From an uncultured Acidobacteriia bacterium (lineage in GTDB: Bacteria > Acidobacteriota > Terriglobia > Bryobacterales > Bryobacteraceae), in contig CAIVPR010000126.1 of NCBI GenBank assembly GCA_903907865.1, positions 212,008 to 276,007 on the forward strand: 64,000 nt of DNA, read 5' to 3'. Below, one piece after another: positions 1-8,801 of the stretch (positions are counted from its first letter, which is position 1; every line of letters starts with the position of its first letter). The notes under the pieces were generated by a model that ran no database searches, was not told the origin of the DNA, and saw only the letters and a program-made list of their open reading frames with translations. A program made the translations under genes and the position numbers.

Positions 1-1
1 C

Positions 2-364
2 AAGTCCTTGCGCAAGCTCGGCTCGCTGGATTCCATCCTCAAGATGATGCCGAAGGTCGGCATGATGAAGGAGCTGCAGGGGTTGCAGCCCGACGAGAAG
101 GAACTGACGCGGATTGTGGCGATCATCGATTCGATGACACCCAAGGAGCGTCACAACCACATGATCATCAACGGAGCCCGCCGTCGGCGCATCGCGCGCG
201 GCAGCGGCACCACCGTCCAGGACGTAAACGAGTTGCTCAAGCAGTACGGACAGGCCCGCAAGATGATGAAAAGCTTGTCCGGCAGCCTGTCCGGGATGGG
301 CTTCCTCGGCAAAAAGCTGGGGAAGATGGGCGGGCTGGGCAAGCTCGGCCTTCCCGGATTTTGA
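2..364 (+). CDS. ffh: Signal recognition particle protein Ffh, C-terminal part (cut by window start)
   Basis: This is the last ~120 residues of Ffh, the SRP GTPase that brings nascent membrane proteins to FtsY and the translocon. Only the methionine-rich M domain, which binds 4.5S RNA and signal sequences, is visible: KMMPKVGMMKELQG near the left edge, then the RNA-binding helix-turn-helix with GARRRRIARGSGT and VNELLKQY, and a Gly/Lys/Met-rich tail. The frame is open at the left edge, so the NG GTPase domain lies outside the window. The next gene is rpsP, the usual order in the ffh-rpsP-rimM-trmD operon. Confidence 0.95.
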   Translation, partial: KSLRKLGSLDSILKMMPKVGMMKELQGLQPDEKELTRIVAIIDSMTPKERHNHMIINGARRRRIARGSGTTVQDVNELLKQYGQARKMMKSLSGSLSGMGFLGKKLGKMGGLGKLGLPGF

Positions 365-420
365 TCCGCCCGTAATTTTGATTTGGTCTTGAAGAGTTTT
401 CAGAGGACAATAAGAAGCAG

Positions 421-669
421 ATGCTGATGATTAGACTGGCGCGTTTCGGCGCCAAAAAGAAGCCGTTCTACCGGATCGTCGTGATCGAGAAGGAACGCGC
501 CCGCAACAGCCGCAACATCGAGGTGGTTGGCCACTACAACCCGCTCATCGACCCGCCGGCCGTGAAGCTCGAATACGAGCGGATCGCCCACTGGACCAAG
601 AACGGCGCCCAGCTCTCCGAGACGGTCGAGCGGTTGATCAAGAACAACCCGGCCCCGGTAGCAGCGTAA
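421..669 (+). CDS. rpsP: 30S ribosomal protein S16
   Basis: Ribosomal protein S16 of the small subunit, 82 residues, the normal size. It begins MLMIRLARFGAKKKPFYRIV, the conserved S16 N-terminus, and has the GHYNPL motif. An alternative ATG two codons in would give the shorter common N-terminus. It sits 56 nt after ffh and 26 nt before khpA, and is presumably cotranscribed with both. Confidence 0.97.
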   Translation: MLMIRLARFGAKKKPFYRIVVIEKERARNSRNIEVVGHYNPLIDPPAVKLEYERIAHWTKNGAQLSETVERLIKNNPAPVAA

Positions 670-695
670 GCCCGGTATCCCGGAGCGAGAAGGCC

Positions 696-929
696 ATGTC
701 GATGCAACAACTGATCGAAAACATCGTCCGGGAACTTGTGGACTCTCCCGACCAAGTGTCCGTGTCGCCCAAGGCTGGCACGGACTCGGTCTTGGAATTG
801 AAAGTTGCACCGGGCGACTTGGGCAAGGTGATCGGCAAGCAGGGCAGGACCGCCCGGTCGCTGCGCTCGATACTCGGGGCGGCTGCGGCCAAGCACGACA
901 CGCGCTGCACGCTGGACATCCTTGAGTAA
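696..929 (+). CDS. khpA: KH-domain RNA-binding protein KhpA
   Basis: Small (77 aa) single KH-domain protein of the KhpA/YlqC family, which binds RNA, often with KhpB. The KH signature GKVIGKQGRTARSLRSIL (GxxG loop GKQG) is plain, and the whole length matches the family. It lies between rpsP and rimM, its standard position, and its last eight bases overlap the chosen TTG start of rimM, which suggests translational coupling. Confidence 0.95.
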   Translation: MSMQQLIENIVRELVDSPDQVSVSPKAGTDSVLELKVAPGDLGKVIGKQGRTARSLRSILGAAAAKHDTRCTLDILE

Positions 930-1473
930 TACCGGAACGGACTGGGTCACCATCGCCATCCTCGGTCGCCCGCGCGGCAACAAGGGTGAGGTGACTTCGT
1001 CCCCCTTGACCAGCCACGAGGACCGCTTCGAGGACTTGGAAACTGTACAGCTCTTCGGAGCCACCGGCCAAGGTACCGAGTACGTCGTCGAACGGATCTG
1101 GATCCACCAAGGCACCCCCATCTTCAAATTCGCCGGCGTGGACTCCATCAACGCCGCCGAGCTTCTGCGGGGCCGCGAAGTACGCGTACCCAAAGAAGAG
1201 CGGGTCGAACTGGAAGATGGCGAGTTCTTCCATGACGACCTGATCGGTGCCGAGGTGCGCGACCGCGTTTCCGACCGCTTGATCGGCAAGGTGACAGGCT
1301 GGGAAGAGTTCGGTGGGCCTGCTCTGCTTGAAATCGACGGCGGCCGGGTCTTGATCCCGTTCGTGAAGGAGATCTGCGTCGAAATCCTGCCGGACCAGCA
1401 ATTGATCCGGGTCGACCTGCCGCAAGGGTTGGAGACGATAAACGAGGACTCCACAGCCAGTCCCTCCGCTTGA
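922..1473 (+). CDS. rimM: Ribosome maturation factor RimM
   Basis: RimM assists maturation of the 30S head and binds S19. The 183-aa product has the N-terminal RimM barrel (TIAILGRPRGNKGEV at about residues 10-24) and the C-terminal PRC-type barrel (DDLIGAEVRD, then GGPALLEID and VLIPFVKEICVEI). The TTG at 922 overlaps the end of khpA; there is no ATG between it and the conserved ILGRPRG motif. The gene precedes trmD by 7 nt, as in most bacteria. Confidence 0.95.
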   Translation: MSNTGTDWVTIAILGRPRGNKGEVTSSPLTSHEDRFEDLETVQLFGATGQGTEYVVERIWIHQGTPIFKFAGVDSINAAELLRGREVRVPKEERVELEDGEFFHDDLIGAEVRDRVSDRLIGKVTGWEEFGGPALLEIDGGRVLIPFVKEICVEILPDQQLIRVDLPQGLETINEDSTASPSA

Positions 1474-1480
1474 CGCAGGC

Positions 1481-2161
1481 ATGAAGTTCCATATCCTGAC
1501 CATCTTCCCGGAGTTCTTCGACGGCCCATTCCGCCACGGAGTGGTCTCAAGGGCTGCTCAAGCCGGATCCCTCGAAATCATCCTCCACGACCTCCGCACT
1601 TGGACTCACGACTTCCATCGCACCGTTGACGACCGCCCCTTTGGCGGCGGCGAAGGCATGCTCATGAAGGCCGAGCCCATCTTCAGCGCCGTCGAGACCA
1701 TCTGGCCCGAGCGCGGACCCGGCCGCAAGGTGGTGCTGCTCTCCGCCCAAGGACGCAAGTTCGACCAGAAGGTCGCCCGCGAGTACCTCCAAGCCGACGA
1801 ACTCCTCTTCATCTGCGGTCGCTACGAGGGCGTGGACGAGCGCGTAGCCGAGCACCTTGCCGACGACGAGGTGTCGATCGGCGACTACGTGCTGAGCGGC
1901 GGGGAATTGGGTGCCGCCGTCATCGTCGATGCCGTGGCCCGCCTACTTCCCGGCGTGCTCGGCAACAGTGGCTCCGCAGTCAACGAATCGTTCGAGGACG
2001 GGATTCTGGATTGTCCGCAATGGACCCGTCCGGCGGATTTCCGTGGCTGGAAGGCTCCTGAGGTTCTACTGGGTGGCAACCACGCGGAAATACGGAAGTG
2101 GCGGCACGAGGCGGCCTTGGCCAAGACTCGAAGGCTACGCCCCGACCTGCTGCCCAGCTAA
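1481..2161 (+). CDS. trmD: tRNA (guanine37-N1)-methyltransferase TrmD
   Basis: TrmD methylates G37 of tRNAs with AdoMet, preventing frameshifting. The 226-aa protein starts MKFHILTIFPEFF and shows the SPOUT trefoil-knot features: GGGEGMLMKAEP, LLSAQGRKFDQ, ICGRYEGVDERV and IGDYVLSGGELGA. A region with NESFEDGILDCPQWTRP matches the C-terminal tRNA-binding part. It ends the operon in this window: rplS, which often follows, is replaced by a convergent membrane-protein gene. Confidence 0.97.
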   Translation: MKFHILTIFPEFFDGPFRHGVVSRAAQAGSLEIILHDLRTWTHDFHRTVDDRPFGGGEGMLMKAEPIFSAVETIWPERGPGRKVVLLSAQGRKFDQKVAREYLQADELLFICGRYEGVDERVAEHLADDEVSIGDYVLSGGELGAAVIVDAVARLLPGVLGNSGSAVNESFEDGILDCPQWTRPADFRGWKAPEVLLGGNHAEIRKWRHEAALAKTRRLRPDLLPS

Positions 2162-2181
2162 GGCGCTGCCCCAGCCCGAAC

Positions 2182-2751
2182 TTACCGCCGACGGTCTTCC
2201 TCAACGTCAGGCACCGCCACCGCGGATGTCAGCTCCCTGGCTGCAGCCCCGATCCGCGCAGAAAGTGGCAACAGGAAGACAAACGGCACGCCGATGTAGT
2301 GCGGTGTCCGGGTCCAGAGCACCACCACAAACCCGATCGCCACCACAACAGCGATAATTGCGATAACCTGCGCCGGAACCGACCCCGGCTCGCCCGAAGC
2401 GGTGCAAGCTGTCCACCCACCTAGAAGCGCGCCGAAACACATCAACACCATCGATGCCACCAACGTATAACGCGGTGGACGGGCCGTATCGTCCAAAACC
2501 GGCAATAGTCCGTCGACAATTTGATCGGTGCCGGCGACGATGAAGGCCAGCATCACGATACCTGCGACAACACCCAGCACAACCCGAGTGCGGACGGCGT
2601 CCAAAATCAACAACGCGCCGGACAACGCCAGCGCAATCGCGATTGCCAAACCGACCGCGAAACGGTCGACATGGCGACCTGCCCAGACTGCGGCACAAAT
2701 CGCCACGAAGTACAAAACCGTTCCGAGTAAGCGTCTGATCGAAGGACTCAT
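2182..2751 (-). CDS. Hypothetical integral membrane protein
   Basis: The 189-aa product has about five or six hydrophobic segments (roughly residues 7-25, 30-48, 55-75, 97-115, 126-146, 151-167) and a charged C-terminus. I recognise no family motif. The gene converges on trmD with 20 nt between the stops and no clear terminator hairpin there. On its other side it diverges from the gene at 2817, sharing a 65-bp intergenic region. Confidence 0.6.
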   Translation of the reverse strand: MSPSIRRLLGTVLYFVAICAAVWAGRHVDRFAVGLAIAIALALSGALLILDAVRTRVVLGVVAGIVMLAFIVAGTDQIVDGLLPVLDDTARPPRYTLVASMVLMCFGALLGGWTACTASGEPGSVPAQVIAIIAVVVAIGFVVVLWTRTPHYIGVPFVFLLPLSARIGAAARELTSAVAVPDVEEDRRR

Positions 2752-2803
2752 CTTTTCTGTTCCATTATCCCCCGACCCGGTGTCCGTGTGGCCCGGCGTT
2801 CGC

Positions 2804-2809
2804 TAATAT
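2804..2809 (+). promoter_or_regulatory. Candidate -10 box of a leaderless transcript (TAATAT)
   Basis: TAATAT lies seven bases before the ATG at 2817 and no Shine-Dalgarno sequence separates them. A sigma-70 start site 6-8 nt after the hexamer would fall on or next to the ATG. No convincing -35 is seen. The same layout recurs at four other genes in the window. Confidence 0.45.
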
Positions 2810-2816
2810 CACCTGT

Positions 2817-3146
2817 ATGCGCCCTGCCCTCGTCCGGAAACGAGAATACCCCAACAACATCACTTTCCCGAGGGCGCTGCGCGATGCCATTCCGGACCAC
2901 GAACTGTCGATGGGGCGCGTCTTGAAGCTCGCCACTGTGGACGCGCAAGCCGCCCACACGGTCCAAATGGGCCGCAGGGTGCAGATCAAGCTCCATGTTT
3001 GCGAGACGGGGAAGCTGGAGGGGGAATTCGACGTCTGGATCGACATCGAGTCGGAGGCGGCGAAGGCTTTCGCTAATTTGGTGACGGAGGCTGCCACCCA
3101 GGCCGACCGGCTCAAACCGGTCGATGCCTGGGCCCAGCCCAACTAG
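2817..3146 (+). CDS. Hypothetical cytosolic protein
   Basis: A 109-aa protein with no signal peptide or membrane segment, of mixed charge (RPALVRKREYPNNITFPRAL near the N-terminus, an acidic middle). I do not recognise it. It has no SD but a -10-like box directly before the start. Its stop is 2 nt from the end of the convergent lactonase gene. Codon use with high GC at third positions supports it being real. Confidence 0.6.
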   Translation: MRPALVRKREYPNNITFPRALRDAIPDHELSMGRVLKLATVDAQAAHTVQMGRRVQIKLHVCETGKLEGEFDVWIDIESEAAKAFANLVTEAATQADRLKPVDAWAQPN

Positions 3147-3148
3147 AC

Positions 3149-4288
3149 CTACTTCACGAACGCGAACGTGACAGGGGCCCCCAAGTCCACCTTCTCGCTC
3201 ACCGGTGCCAGCTTCCCCGTCTTGCGGTCAATCTTCAGCACGGCGATGCTGTTGGTGTCCTGGTTGCCAGCCACGATGTAGTTGCCGGAGGGGTCGATCA
3301 TGAAGCCGCGCGGCGTCTTGCCGCCCGTCGACTCCGTGTGCAGGAACTTCAGCTTCCCGGTCGCCGCGTCGACTGCGAAGACGGCAATCGAATCATGGCC
3401 GCGATTGGAGGCATACACGAACTTGCCAGCGGCGTCCGTGAAGATCTCGGCGGTCGTGCTCTTGCCCTTGAAGTCGGAGGGCAGGGTGGAGACAGAATCG
3501 ATCTCCTTCATGGTGCCCTTCTCGGCGTCGAAATCGAAGGTGGTCACCGTGGACGCCATTTCGCTCAGGACATAGAGGTGCTTCTGGTCCGGCGCGATCG
3601 CCGAGTGGCGAGGACCCGAGCCGGGCTTCACGGTTCCGAAGGCCGGGTCGTTGGGCGTGATCTTGCCGGCGGCCGCGTCAACTTTGAAGACGTTGACGTG
3701 GTCGGTGCCAAGGTCAGCCCCGACGGCGAACTTGTTGTTCTTGGTCAGCACGATGGAGTGGCCGTGGGGTGCCTTCTGGCGGCTGGCGTCCACGCTGCCG
3801 CCGGTTTCCTGGATGAAGGAAGCGGCCTCGCCGAGCTTGCCGTCGGCCGCCAGCGGAAACGACGAGAAGCTGCCGCCCGCGTAGTTGGCGACCAGAACAG
3901 CCTTGCCCGTGGCGTCGACCACGAGGTGGCAGGGACCGGGGCTGGCCGACGAAACCTGATTCAACAGCGTCAGCTTGCCCGACGCCTTGTCAATCGAGAA
4001 GGCCGAGACCGAGCCAGTCTTCTTGCCTTGGAATTCGTTGTCCTCGTTGATCGCGTAGAGGAACTTGCCGTTGGGATGGACGGCGAGGAAGGTCGGGTTC
4101 GAGCTCTCCGCGGCCAAGCCGATGGAGGTGAGCTTGCCCGTCTTCGCGTCGAAGCGGTAGGCGTAGATGCCTTTTGAGCCCGTCTTGGGCGTCGTGTACG
4201 TGCCCGCATACAGCAGTTGAGCGGAAAGCGTGGGGGCGAAGGTGGAGACGACGCCGAGCGTCAGTGCGAGAATGGCCAATTGTTTCAT
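3149..4288 (-). CDS. Secreted lactonase-family seven-bladed beta-propeller (6-phosphogluconolactonase-like)
   Basis: A 379-aa protein with a signal peptide (KQLAILALTLGVVSTFAPTLSA) followed by a lactonase-family (YbhE/Pgl type, PF10282) propeller. Blade repeats are visible: YAYRFDAKTGKLTSIG, VFAVDAATGKLKFLH, VLKIDRKTGKLAP; also ESSNPTFLAVHPNGKFLYAINE and KAPHGHSI near the active cleft. Cytosolic relatives hydrolyse 6-phosphogluconolactone; the export signal here makes a different, periplasmic lactone or a binding role as likely. It stands alone, convergent with 2817-3146 and divergent from the DUF1549 gene. Confidence 0.85.
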   Translation of the reverse strand: MKQLAILALTLGVVSTFAPTLSAQLLYAGTYTTPKTGSKGIYAYRFDAKTGKLTSIGLAAESSNPTFLAVHPNGKFLYAINEDNEFQGKKTGSVSAFSIDKASGKLTLLNQVSSASPGPCHLVVDATGKAVLVANYAGGSFSSFPLAADGKLGEAASFIQETGGSVDASRQKAPHGHSIVLTKNNKFAVGADLGTDHVNVFKVDAAAGKITPNDPAFGTVKPGSGPRHSAIAPDQKHLYVLSEMASTVTTFDFDAEKGTMKEIDSVSTLPSDFKGKSTTAEIFTDAAGKFVYASNRGHDSIAVFAVDAATGKLKFLHTESTGGKTPRGFMIDPSGNYIVAGNQDTNSIAVLKIDRKTGKLAPVSEKVDLGAPVTFAFVK

Positions 4289-4604
4289 CGACCATTGAAT
4301 GTATCAGGAAGCGGCGCGGACTGCAACGATGCCCGAATTTCGGGTCGGTGACAGGCCGCTGAAATCATTTACGGACCTTTACTAACCTTTGTCCTCCGAG
4401 AAGCGTTATACAGATATACCGAAAACGGCACGCGATGAATGGTGCGGCACCCCTCCGCCACACTTTGTCACGCGCCGGACAGGACCGATCCCCCCCTCGG
4501 GTCGGCCTGTCACCCCCCTAAGAAGGCCCGACCTCCCCTCGGTCGGGCCTTCGCATTTCTGACGACCTTGATTCAACGCTGTCCCTGTGATACGTTCGGC
4601 TTGA
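4289..4604. other. Intergenic region between divergent genes, 316 bp
   Basis: The stretch must hold promoters for both the lactonase (left) and the DUF1549 gene (right). I see an AT-richer patch around 4360-4420, including TATACA at 4407-4412, but no well-spaced -35/-10 pair. A strong terminator-like hairpin lies at 4523-4551, inside the leader of the right-hand gene. No convincing small ORF is present. Confidence 0.5.
4523..4551 (+). terminator. Strong hairpin in the leader of the DUF1549 gene (terminator or attenuator)
   Basis: AAGGCCCGACC (4523-4533) pairs perfectly with GGTCGGGCCTT (4541-4551) around a seven-base loop. The downstream strand reads TTCGCATTTCT, a poor but T-containing tract. 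There is no + strand gene upstream to terminate: the neighbour on that side is transcribed leftward. It therefore either ends a small RNA starting near 4410 or attenuates the gene at 4605. Confidence 0.6.
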
Positions 4605-7169
4605 GTGCCACACTTGAATCGATTCACACACTCCGTGCTGGCGACCGTCCTCGCGTCTGCGACGGCGCTGGCCCAGACACCGTCCCCCGCACCTGCCCCT
4701 ATTGATTTCAACCGTGACGTCCACGGGATTCTGGCCGAGCATTGCCTCGTCTGCCATGGCGAGGTCAAGCGCGGCGGAGGGCTGTCGCTGGCCACCCTTG
4801 AGGACATCCTGCACGGCGGACGCACGGGCTCGGCGGTCAAGCCCGGCTCCAGTTCGACCAGTCTTATCATCCAGCGCGTGACGGGAGCCGCCAGCACCCG
4901 CATGCCACAGGGCGGCGCGCCCCTGTCCGCGAAAGAAATCGACACCCTGAAAGCCTGGATCGACCAAGGTGCCAAGGCAGCCCCAGGCGGTGCCGTGGCC
5001 AAGGCCCGATGGGAGCCCAAACTGGCGTTGGTCTCGCCGCCCGTGCCGCAGCCCGTGTGGCCCGCATGGTCGGAGCCCCTCGATCGCCTCTCATCGCGCT
5101 ACCTCGCCGGCCACGGTGCCAAACAGGCACCGGCACTCGTCGGCGACGCCGAATTCGCCCGCCGCGCCTACCTCGACATCCAAGGCCTGCTTCCCGATCC
5201 CGACCAACTCCGTACTTTCCTCGACTCCAAGGATCCCGGCAAGCGCGCCACGCTGGTCAACACTCTCCTGGCGGATACCGACAAGTACACGGACCACTGG
5301 ATCAGCTTCTGGAACGACCTGTTGCGCAACGACGAGGGAGTCGCCTACTATTCCGAAACCGCCAACCGCAAGACCATCACCCCGTGGCTGGTCAACGCCC
5401 TGCGCACCAACAAGCCCTACAGCGAATGGATCACCCAGTTGCTGAATCCGACCAAGTCGGGCGATCCGGACGGCTTCCTAACCGGCGTCAATTGGCGCGG
5501 CACTGTGAGCGCAGCCCAAACTCCGGCCATGCAGGCGTCGCAAAACACCGCCCAGATCTTCCTCGGCATCAACTTCAAGTGCAATTCCTGCCATGACAGC
5601 TTCATCAGCCACTGGAAACTGAAGGACGCCTACTCGCTCGCGGCCTACTTTGCGGCCGAAGAGAAGCTGCAGGTGTACCGGTGCGACGTGGCGCAGCCCA
5701 ACACCTTTGCCACCGCTGCGTACATGTACCCGGCAATCGACAAGCCCGTGGCATCGGGCGATCCGGCGGACCGCCGTGCGGTGCTGACGTCGATCTTCCT
5801 CGACCCCCGCAACGGGCGCGTCCCCCGGACCCTCGTGAATCGGATCTGGACGCGGTTGATGGGTCGCGGGTTCGTGGAGGACGTGGACGACCTCGACGGC
5901 GAGCCATGGAGCCCGGAAACGATGGATTGGCTGGCGGCGGATTTCGTTTCCCACGGCTACGACCTCAAGCACCTGATCGCCACGATCATCGCCTCAAGGA
6001 CCTACCAACTGCCTGCCGTCAAAGGCGTAGGCTCACCGGCGACGGAGTACGTGTTCCGTGGGCCGGAATTGCGGCGCTTGACCGCCGAACAGTTTGCCGA
6101 TGCCGTCGCATCCGTCACCGGGGACTGGCATGTGGCCCCGGTGCAGAAGTTCAACGCCCCGGCGGCAAACGGAAACGACGCCAAAGTGGTTGCCGTGTTC
6201 TCGGGAGCTCCCGTCGATGGCGCCGGAGTGGCACCTCGTCCCGCCGCGCCCGCTGCTCCCCAACGGTCCGGCGGACGCGGGGGCAACGGCACTCCGCCCC
6301 CTCCACCACCGCTCCTGGGCGGCGAGTACGTGCGCGAGTGGCGCGTCGCGGGCAGCAGTTTGACGAAAGCGATGGGGAGGCCTATCCGCGACCAAGTCTA
6401 CACGTCGCGCGAAACCCAGGCCACCACCATCCAAGCCATCGAACTGGTGAATGGCGAACCGTTGACGCACTGGCTCTGGCGCGGCGCCCAGCGGATGGTC
6501 GGCGAATTGCCTGCGGAGCCGAAGAGCCTCGTCGGCGTCCAGGTGGGCGGCAGCGGTGCGCCGAAGGAATTCGCGGCAGCACCCTTCAGCGTCGACATCT
6601 CGAACTCCAACAAGCTCTACCTAATCGTCGAGGACCGGCTCTCGACTGCACCGGACAAGGCCGCCCCGGTCTGGCGCGGCGCGCAGTTGGTCGGGCCGAA
6701 CGGAAATGTGCCCCTGGCCTCGTTGACGCCGTTGGCCAGTACCGCCTTGCGGGACGGTGCCACTGTGGACGGAATCGCCGTCAAGTTCCCGTCAGTGGTG
6801 GTCTATGACATCGCAGGGAAGGGCTTTGCCCGCTTCGAGGGGGTGCCCGTGATGGAGAACATCGGCCTGGCGCAGGGCGAAAACATCACATCGCGCTTTT
6901 TCGTCTTCGACTCCCAGCCCAGCTTGGACCGGCTGGTGCCGCCCGCCCCGGGAACTCCGCTACCGGCTGCTTCAGCGCTGACCACGATTCCGCAGACAGT
7001 GGACCGGGCCTATTGGTACCTGTTCGGACGCGCCCCGACGTCCAACGAACGGCGGATCGCGTCGGCGTCGCTTGTGGATCCGGCTCGTCCGGGCCGTCCT
7101 TCGCCGCAAGGTTTGGCGGATTTGCTATGGGTGCTGCTGATGAGCCCCGAGTTCCAATTCATCCGGTAG
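4605..7169 (+). CDS. DUF1549/DUF1553 protein with N-terminal cytochrome c domain
   Basis: An 854-aa exported protein. After a signal peptide (SVLATVLASATALAQ) comes a Planctomycete-type cytochrome c domain with haem motif CLVCHG (Cys47-His51), then DUF1549 (DAEFARRAYLDIQGLLPDP near 180-200) with a second CxxCH (CNSCH near residue 326), and DUF1553 (NGRVPRTLVNRIWTRLMGRG, DLKHLIATIIASRTYQLP). A Pro/Gly-rich linker falls near residues 548-570. The GTG start gives the signal peptide. It is followed after 13 nt by a DUF1501 gene, the standard partner; the pair is common in Acidobacteriota and Planctomycetota, with an extracellular redox role suspected but unproved. Confidence 0.9.
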   Translation: MPHLNRFTHSVLATVLASATALAQTPSPAPAPIDFNRDVHGILAEHCLVCHGEVKRGGGLSLATLEDILHGGRTGSAVKPGSSSTSLIIQRVTGAASTRMPQGGAPLSAKEIDTLKAWIDQGAKAAPGGAVAKARWEPKLALVSPPVPQPVWPAWSEPLDRLSSRYLAGHGAKQAPALVGDAEFARRAYLDIQGLLPDPDQLRTFLDSKDPGKRATLVNTLLADTDKYTDHWISFWNDLLRNDEGVAYYSETANRKTITPWLVNALRTNKPYSEWITQLLNPTKSGDPDGFLTGVNWRGTVSAAQTPAMQASQNTAQIFLGINFKCNSCHDSFISHWKLKDAYSLAAYFAAEEKLQVYRCDVAQPNTFATAAYMYPAIDKPVASGDPADRRAVLTSIFLDPRNGRVPRTLVNRIWTRLMGRGFVEDVDDLDGEPWSPETMDWLAADFVSHGYDLKHLIATIIASRTYQLPAVKGVGSPATEYVFRGPELRRLTAEQFADAVASVTGDWHVAPVQKFNAPAANGNDAKVVAVFSGAPVDGAGVAPRPAAPAAPQRSGGRGGNGTPPPPPPLLGGEYVREWRVAGSSLTKAMGRPIRDQVYTSRETQATTIQAIELVNGEPLTHWLWRGAQRMVGELPAEPKSLVGVQVGGSGAPKEFAAAPFSVDISNSNKLYLIVEDRLSTAPDKAAPVWRGAQLVGPNGNVPLASLTPLASTALRDGATVDGIAVKFPSVVVYDIAGKGFARFEGVPVMENIGLAQGENITSRFFVFDSQPSLDRLVPPAPGTPLPAASALTTIPQTVDRAYWYLFGRAPTSNERRIASASLVDPARPGRPSPQGLADLLWVLLMSPEFQFIR

Positions 7170-7182
7170 GACTCTGAAGAAC

Positions 7183-8625
7183 ATGACACGGGAAGAACAG
7201 TACATCACTTCGAAACTGGATCGCAGAGGCTTCATGGGACGCTGCGCCACCGCCGCCGCGACCCTCGGCGCGCTGGCCGGAGTTGAGCCGGAGCTCGTCC
7301 GGGCTGCCCCGGCCGAGGCCGCCACCGCCGACACCATCGTCGTCCTCTGGATGGCGGGCGGCATGGCGCAGACTGAAACCTTCGACCCCAAGCGCTACAC
7401 CCCCTTCGCGCCCGGCGTCCGCACCGACCAAGTCCTGAGCACCTTCCCCGCCATCGACACCGTGGTCGACAACATCAAGCTTTCCAAGGGCTTGGAGCGT
7501 GTGGCCAAGGTGATGGACCGGGGCACGCTGATCCGCACCTACCAAGGGCCGGATCTCGGCTTCATCCTCCATTCCCGACACCAGTTCCACTGGCACACCG
7601 GCTACATCCCGCCGCAACCAATGGCGGTGCCGCATATCGGGGCCGTCATCGCGAAGACTCTGGGGCCGAAGGTGGCCACGGTGCCGCCGTTCATCTCCAT
7701 CGGCCAGAACATGGAGATCGGTGCCGAGAGCCCCGCTCTCAAGTCATTCCACACGGCGGGATTCCTTGGCACGGAGTACGGGCCGTTCCTGATCACGGAG
7801 CCGATGGATGCCGCTTCCGCCGTCCGTCCGCCGTCCGATCTCGGTCCGTCACGCTTCCGCAGCCGCCGCAAGTTGTACGAGCAATTGCTGGCCCAGCAGC
7901 CGGTGTACCAATTTGCCGGTGATTTCCAACGGGAGTCGTTGATTCGGTCGCTGGATTCTGCCGACAGGCTGCTTTCGTCGCCCTCGGCATCGGCGTTCGA
8001 CATTTCGCTGGAGCCCAAGGAGAAGGCCGCGGCGTACGGCAACACCCGCTTCGGGCAAGGCTGCCTGCTGGCGCGGCGCTTGGTGGAAGCCGGCGCACGT
8101 TATGTCGAAGTGACTTCCGAGTACGTGCCGTTCCGCTGGTGGGACAGCCACCAGGACGGCCATTCCAAGGCAGAGTTGATGAAACAGATCATCGACGGGC
8201 CGATTGCGCAACTGGTGCTGGACTTGGAAGAACGCGGGCTGTTGAACCGCACGTTGGTCGTGCTGGCGAGCGAGTTCGGGCGCGACGCGATCACGGAGGG
8301 AAAGGTGGGCAAGGAAGTCCGCGACCAGGCGAATACGCCGGATGTGATGCAGACCCCGATGCACTACGGGATGCACAGGCACTTTACGGCGGCCGGATCG
8401 GTGTTGATGTTTGGCGGCGGGGTGAAGAAGGGGTACGTGTACGGCAAGACTGCCGACGAGCGTCCCTGCACGACCATCGAAAACCCGGTGCCGCTTGAGA
8501 ACCTGCACGCCAGCATGTACCATGCGCTGGGGATCGCGCCCAACCAGTTCTTCGTGAACGAGAAGCGACCGGTGTACGTGACCAAAGACGGCAAGGGCGA
8601 GGTCGTGCGGGAATTGTTTGCCTGA
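7183..8625 (+). CDS. DUF1501 domain protein, Tat-exported
   Basis: A 480-aa protein with a twin-arginine-like leader (KLDRRGFMGRCATAAATL) and the DUF1501 fold, related to the alkaline phosphatase/sulfatase superfamily: VVLWMAGGMAQTETFDPK, then LARRLVEAGARYVEVTSEY, WWDSHQDGHSK, LVVLASEFGRDA and a late MHRHF segment. It forms a two-gene operon with the DUF1549 cytochrome upstream. The reaction of DUF1501 proteins is unknown; export by Tat suggests a metal cofactor inserted in the cytoplasm. Confidence 0.9.
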   Translation: MTREEQYITSKLDRRGFMGRCATAAATLGALAGVEPELVRAAPAEAATADTIVVLWMAGGMAQTETFDPKRYTPFAPGVRTDQVLSTFPAIDTVVDNIKLSKGLERVAKVMDRGTLIRTYQGPDLGFILHSRHQFHWHTGYIPPQPMAVPHIGAVIAKTLGPKVATVPPFISIGQNMEIGAESPALKSFHTAGFLGTEYGPFLITEPMDAASAVRPPSDLGPSRFRSRRKLYEQLLAQQPVYQFAGDFQRESLIRSLDSADRLLSSPSASAFDISLEPKEKAAAYGNTRFGQGCLLARRLVEAGARYVEVTSEYVPFRWWDSHQDGHSKAELMKQIIDGPIAQLVLDLEERGLLNRTLVVLASEFGRDAITEGKVGKEVRDQANTPDVMQTPMHYGMHRHFTAAGSVLMFGGGVKKGYVYGKTADERPCTTIENPVPLENLHASMYHALGIAPNQFFVNEKRPVYVTKDGKGEVVRELFA

Positions 8626-8651
8626 CCCCGCCCTGGTGGAGACCGTTCTAC

Positions 8652-8801
8652 CTAATTGTTGCCGGACTTGCCGACCCTCTTGCGCTTCTTCTGTTTCCCA
8701 GGCTTGCCGGACTTGCCCGGCTTACCGGCCTTCTGTCCTGCTTCGGCGAAGGGGGCGAGGACGAGGCCAAGGCCGATCATCGTCGCGATGAGTTTCTTCA
8801 T
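8652..8801 (-). CDS. Small secreted Lys/Gly-rich protein (49 aa)
   Basis: Starting at the ATG at 8801 the product is a clean signal peptide (MKKLIATMIGLGLVLAPFAEA) followed by a 28-residue tail of GKPGKSGKPGKQKKRKR-type repeats. GGAGAG lies seven bases before this ATG, which decides it over a longer frame beginning at 8933. The mature peptide is strongly basic and almost free of hydrophobic residues. It sits between two convergent genes. Function unknown; a cationic envelope or nucleic-acid-binding peptide is possible. Confidence 0.6.
   Translation of the reverse strand: MKKLIATMIGLGLVLAPFAEAGQKAGKPGKSGKPGKQKKRKRVGKSGNN

Noticed and set aside
400..1503. Minus-strand frame across rpsP, khpA and rimM
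   Set aside because: Antisense to three well-recognised genes; no motif.
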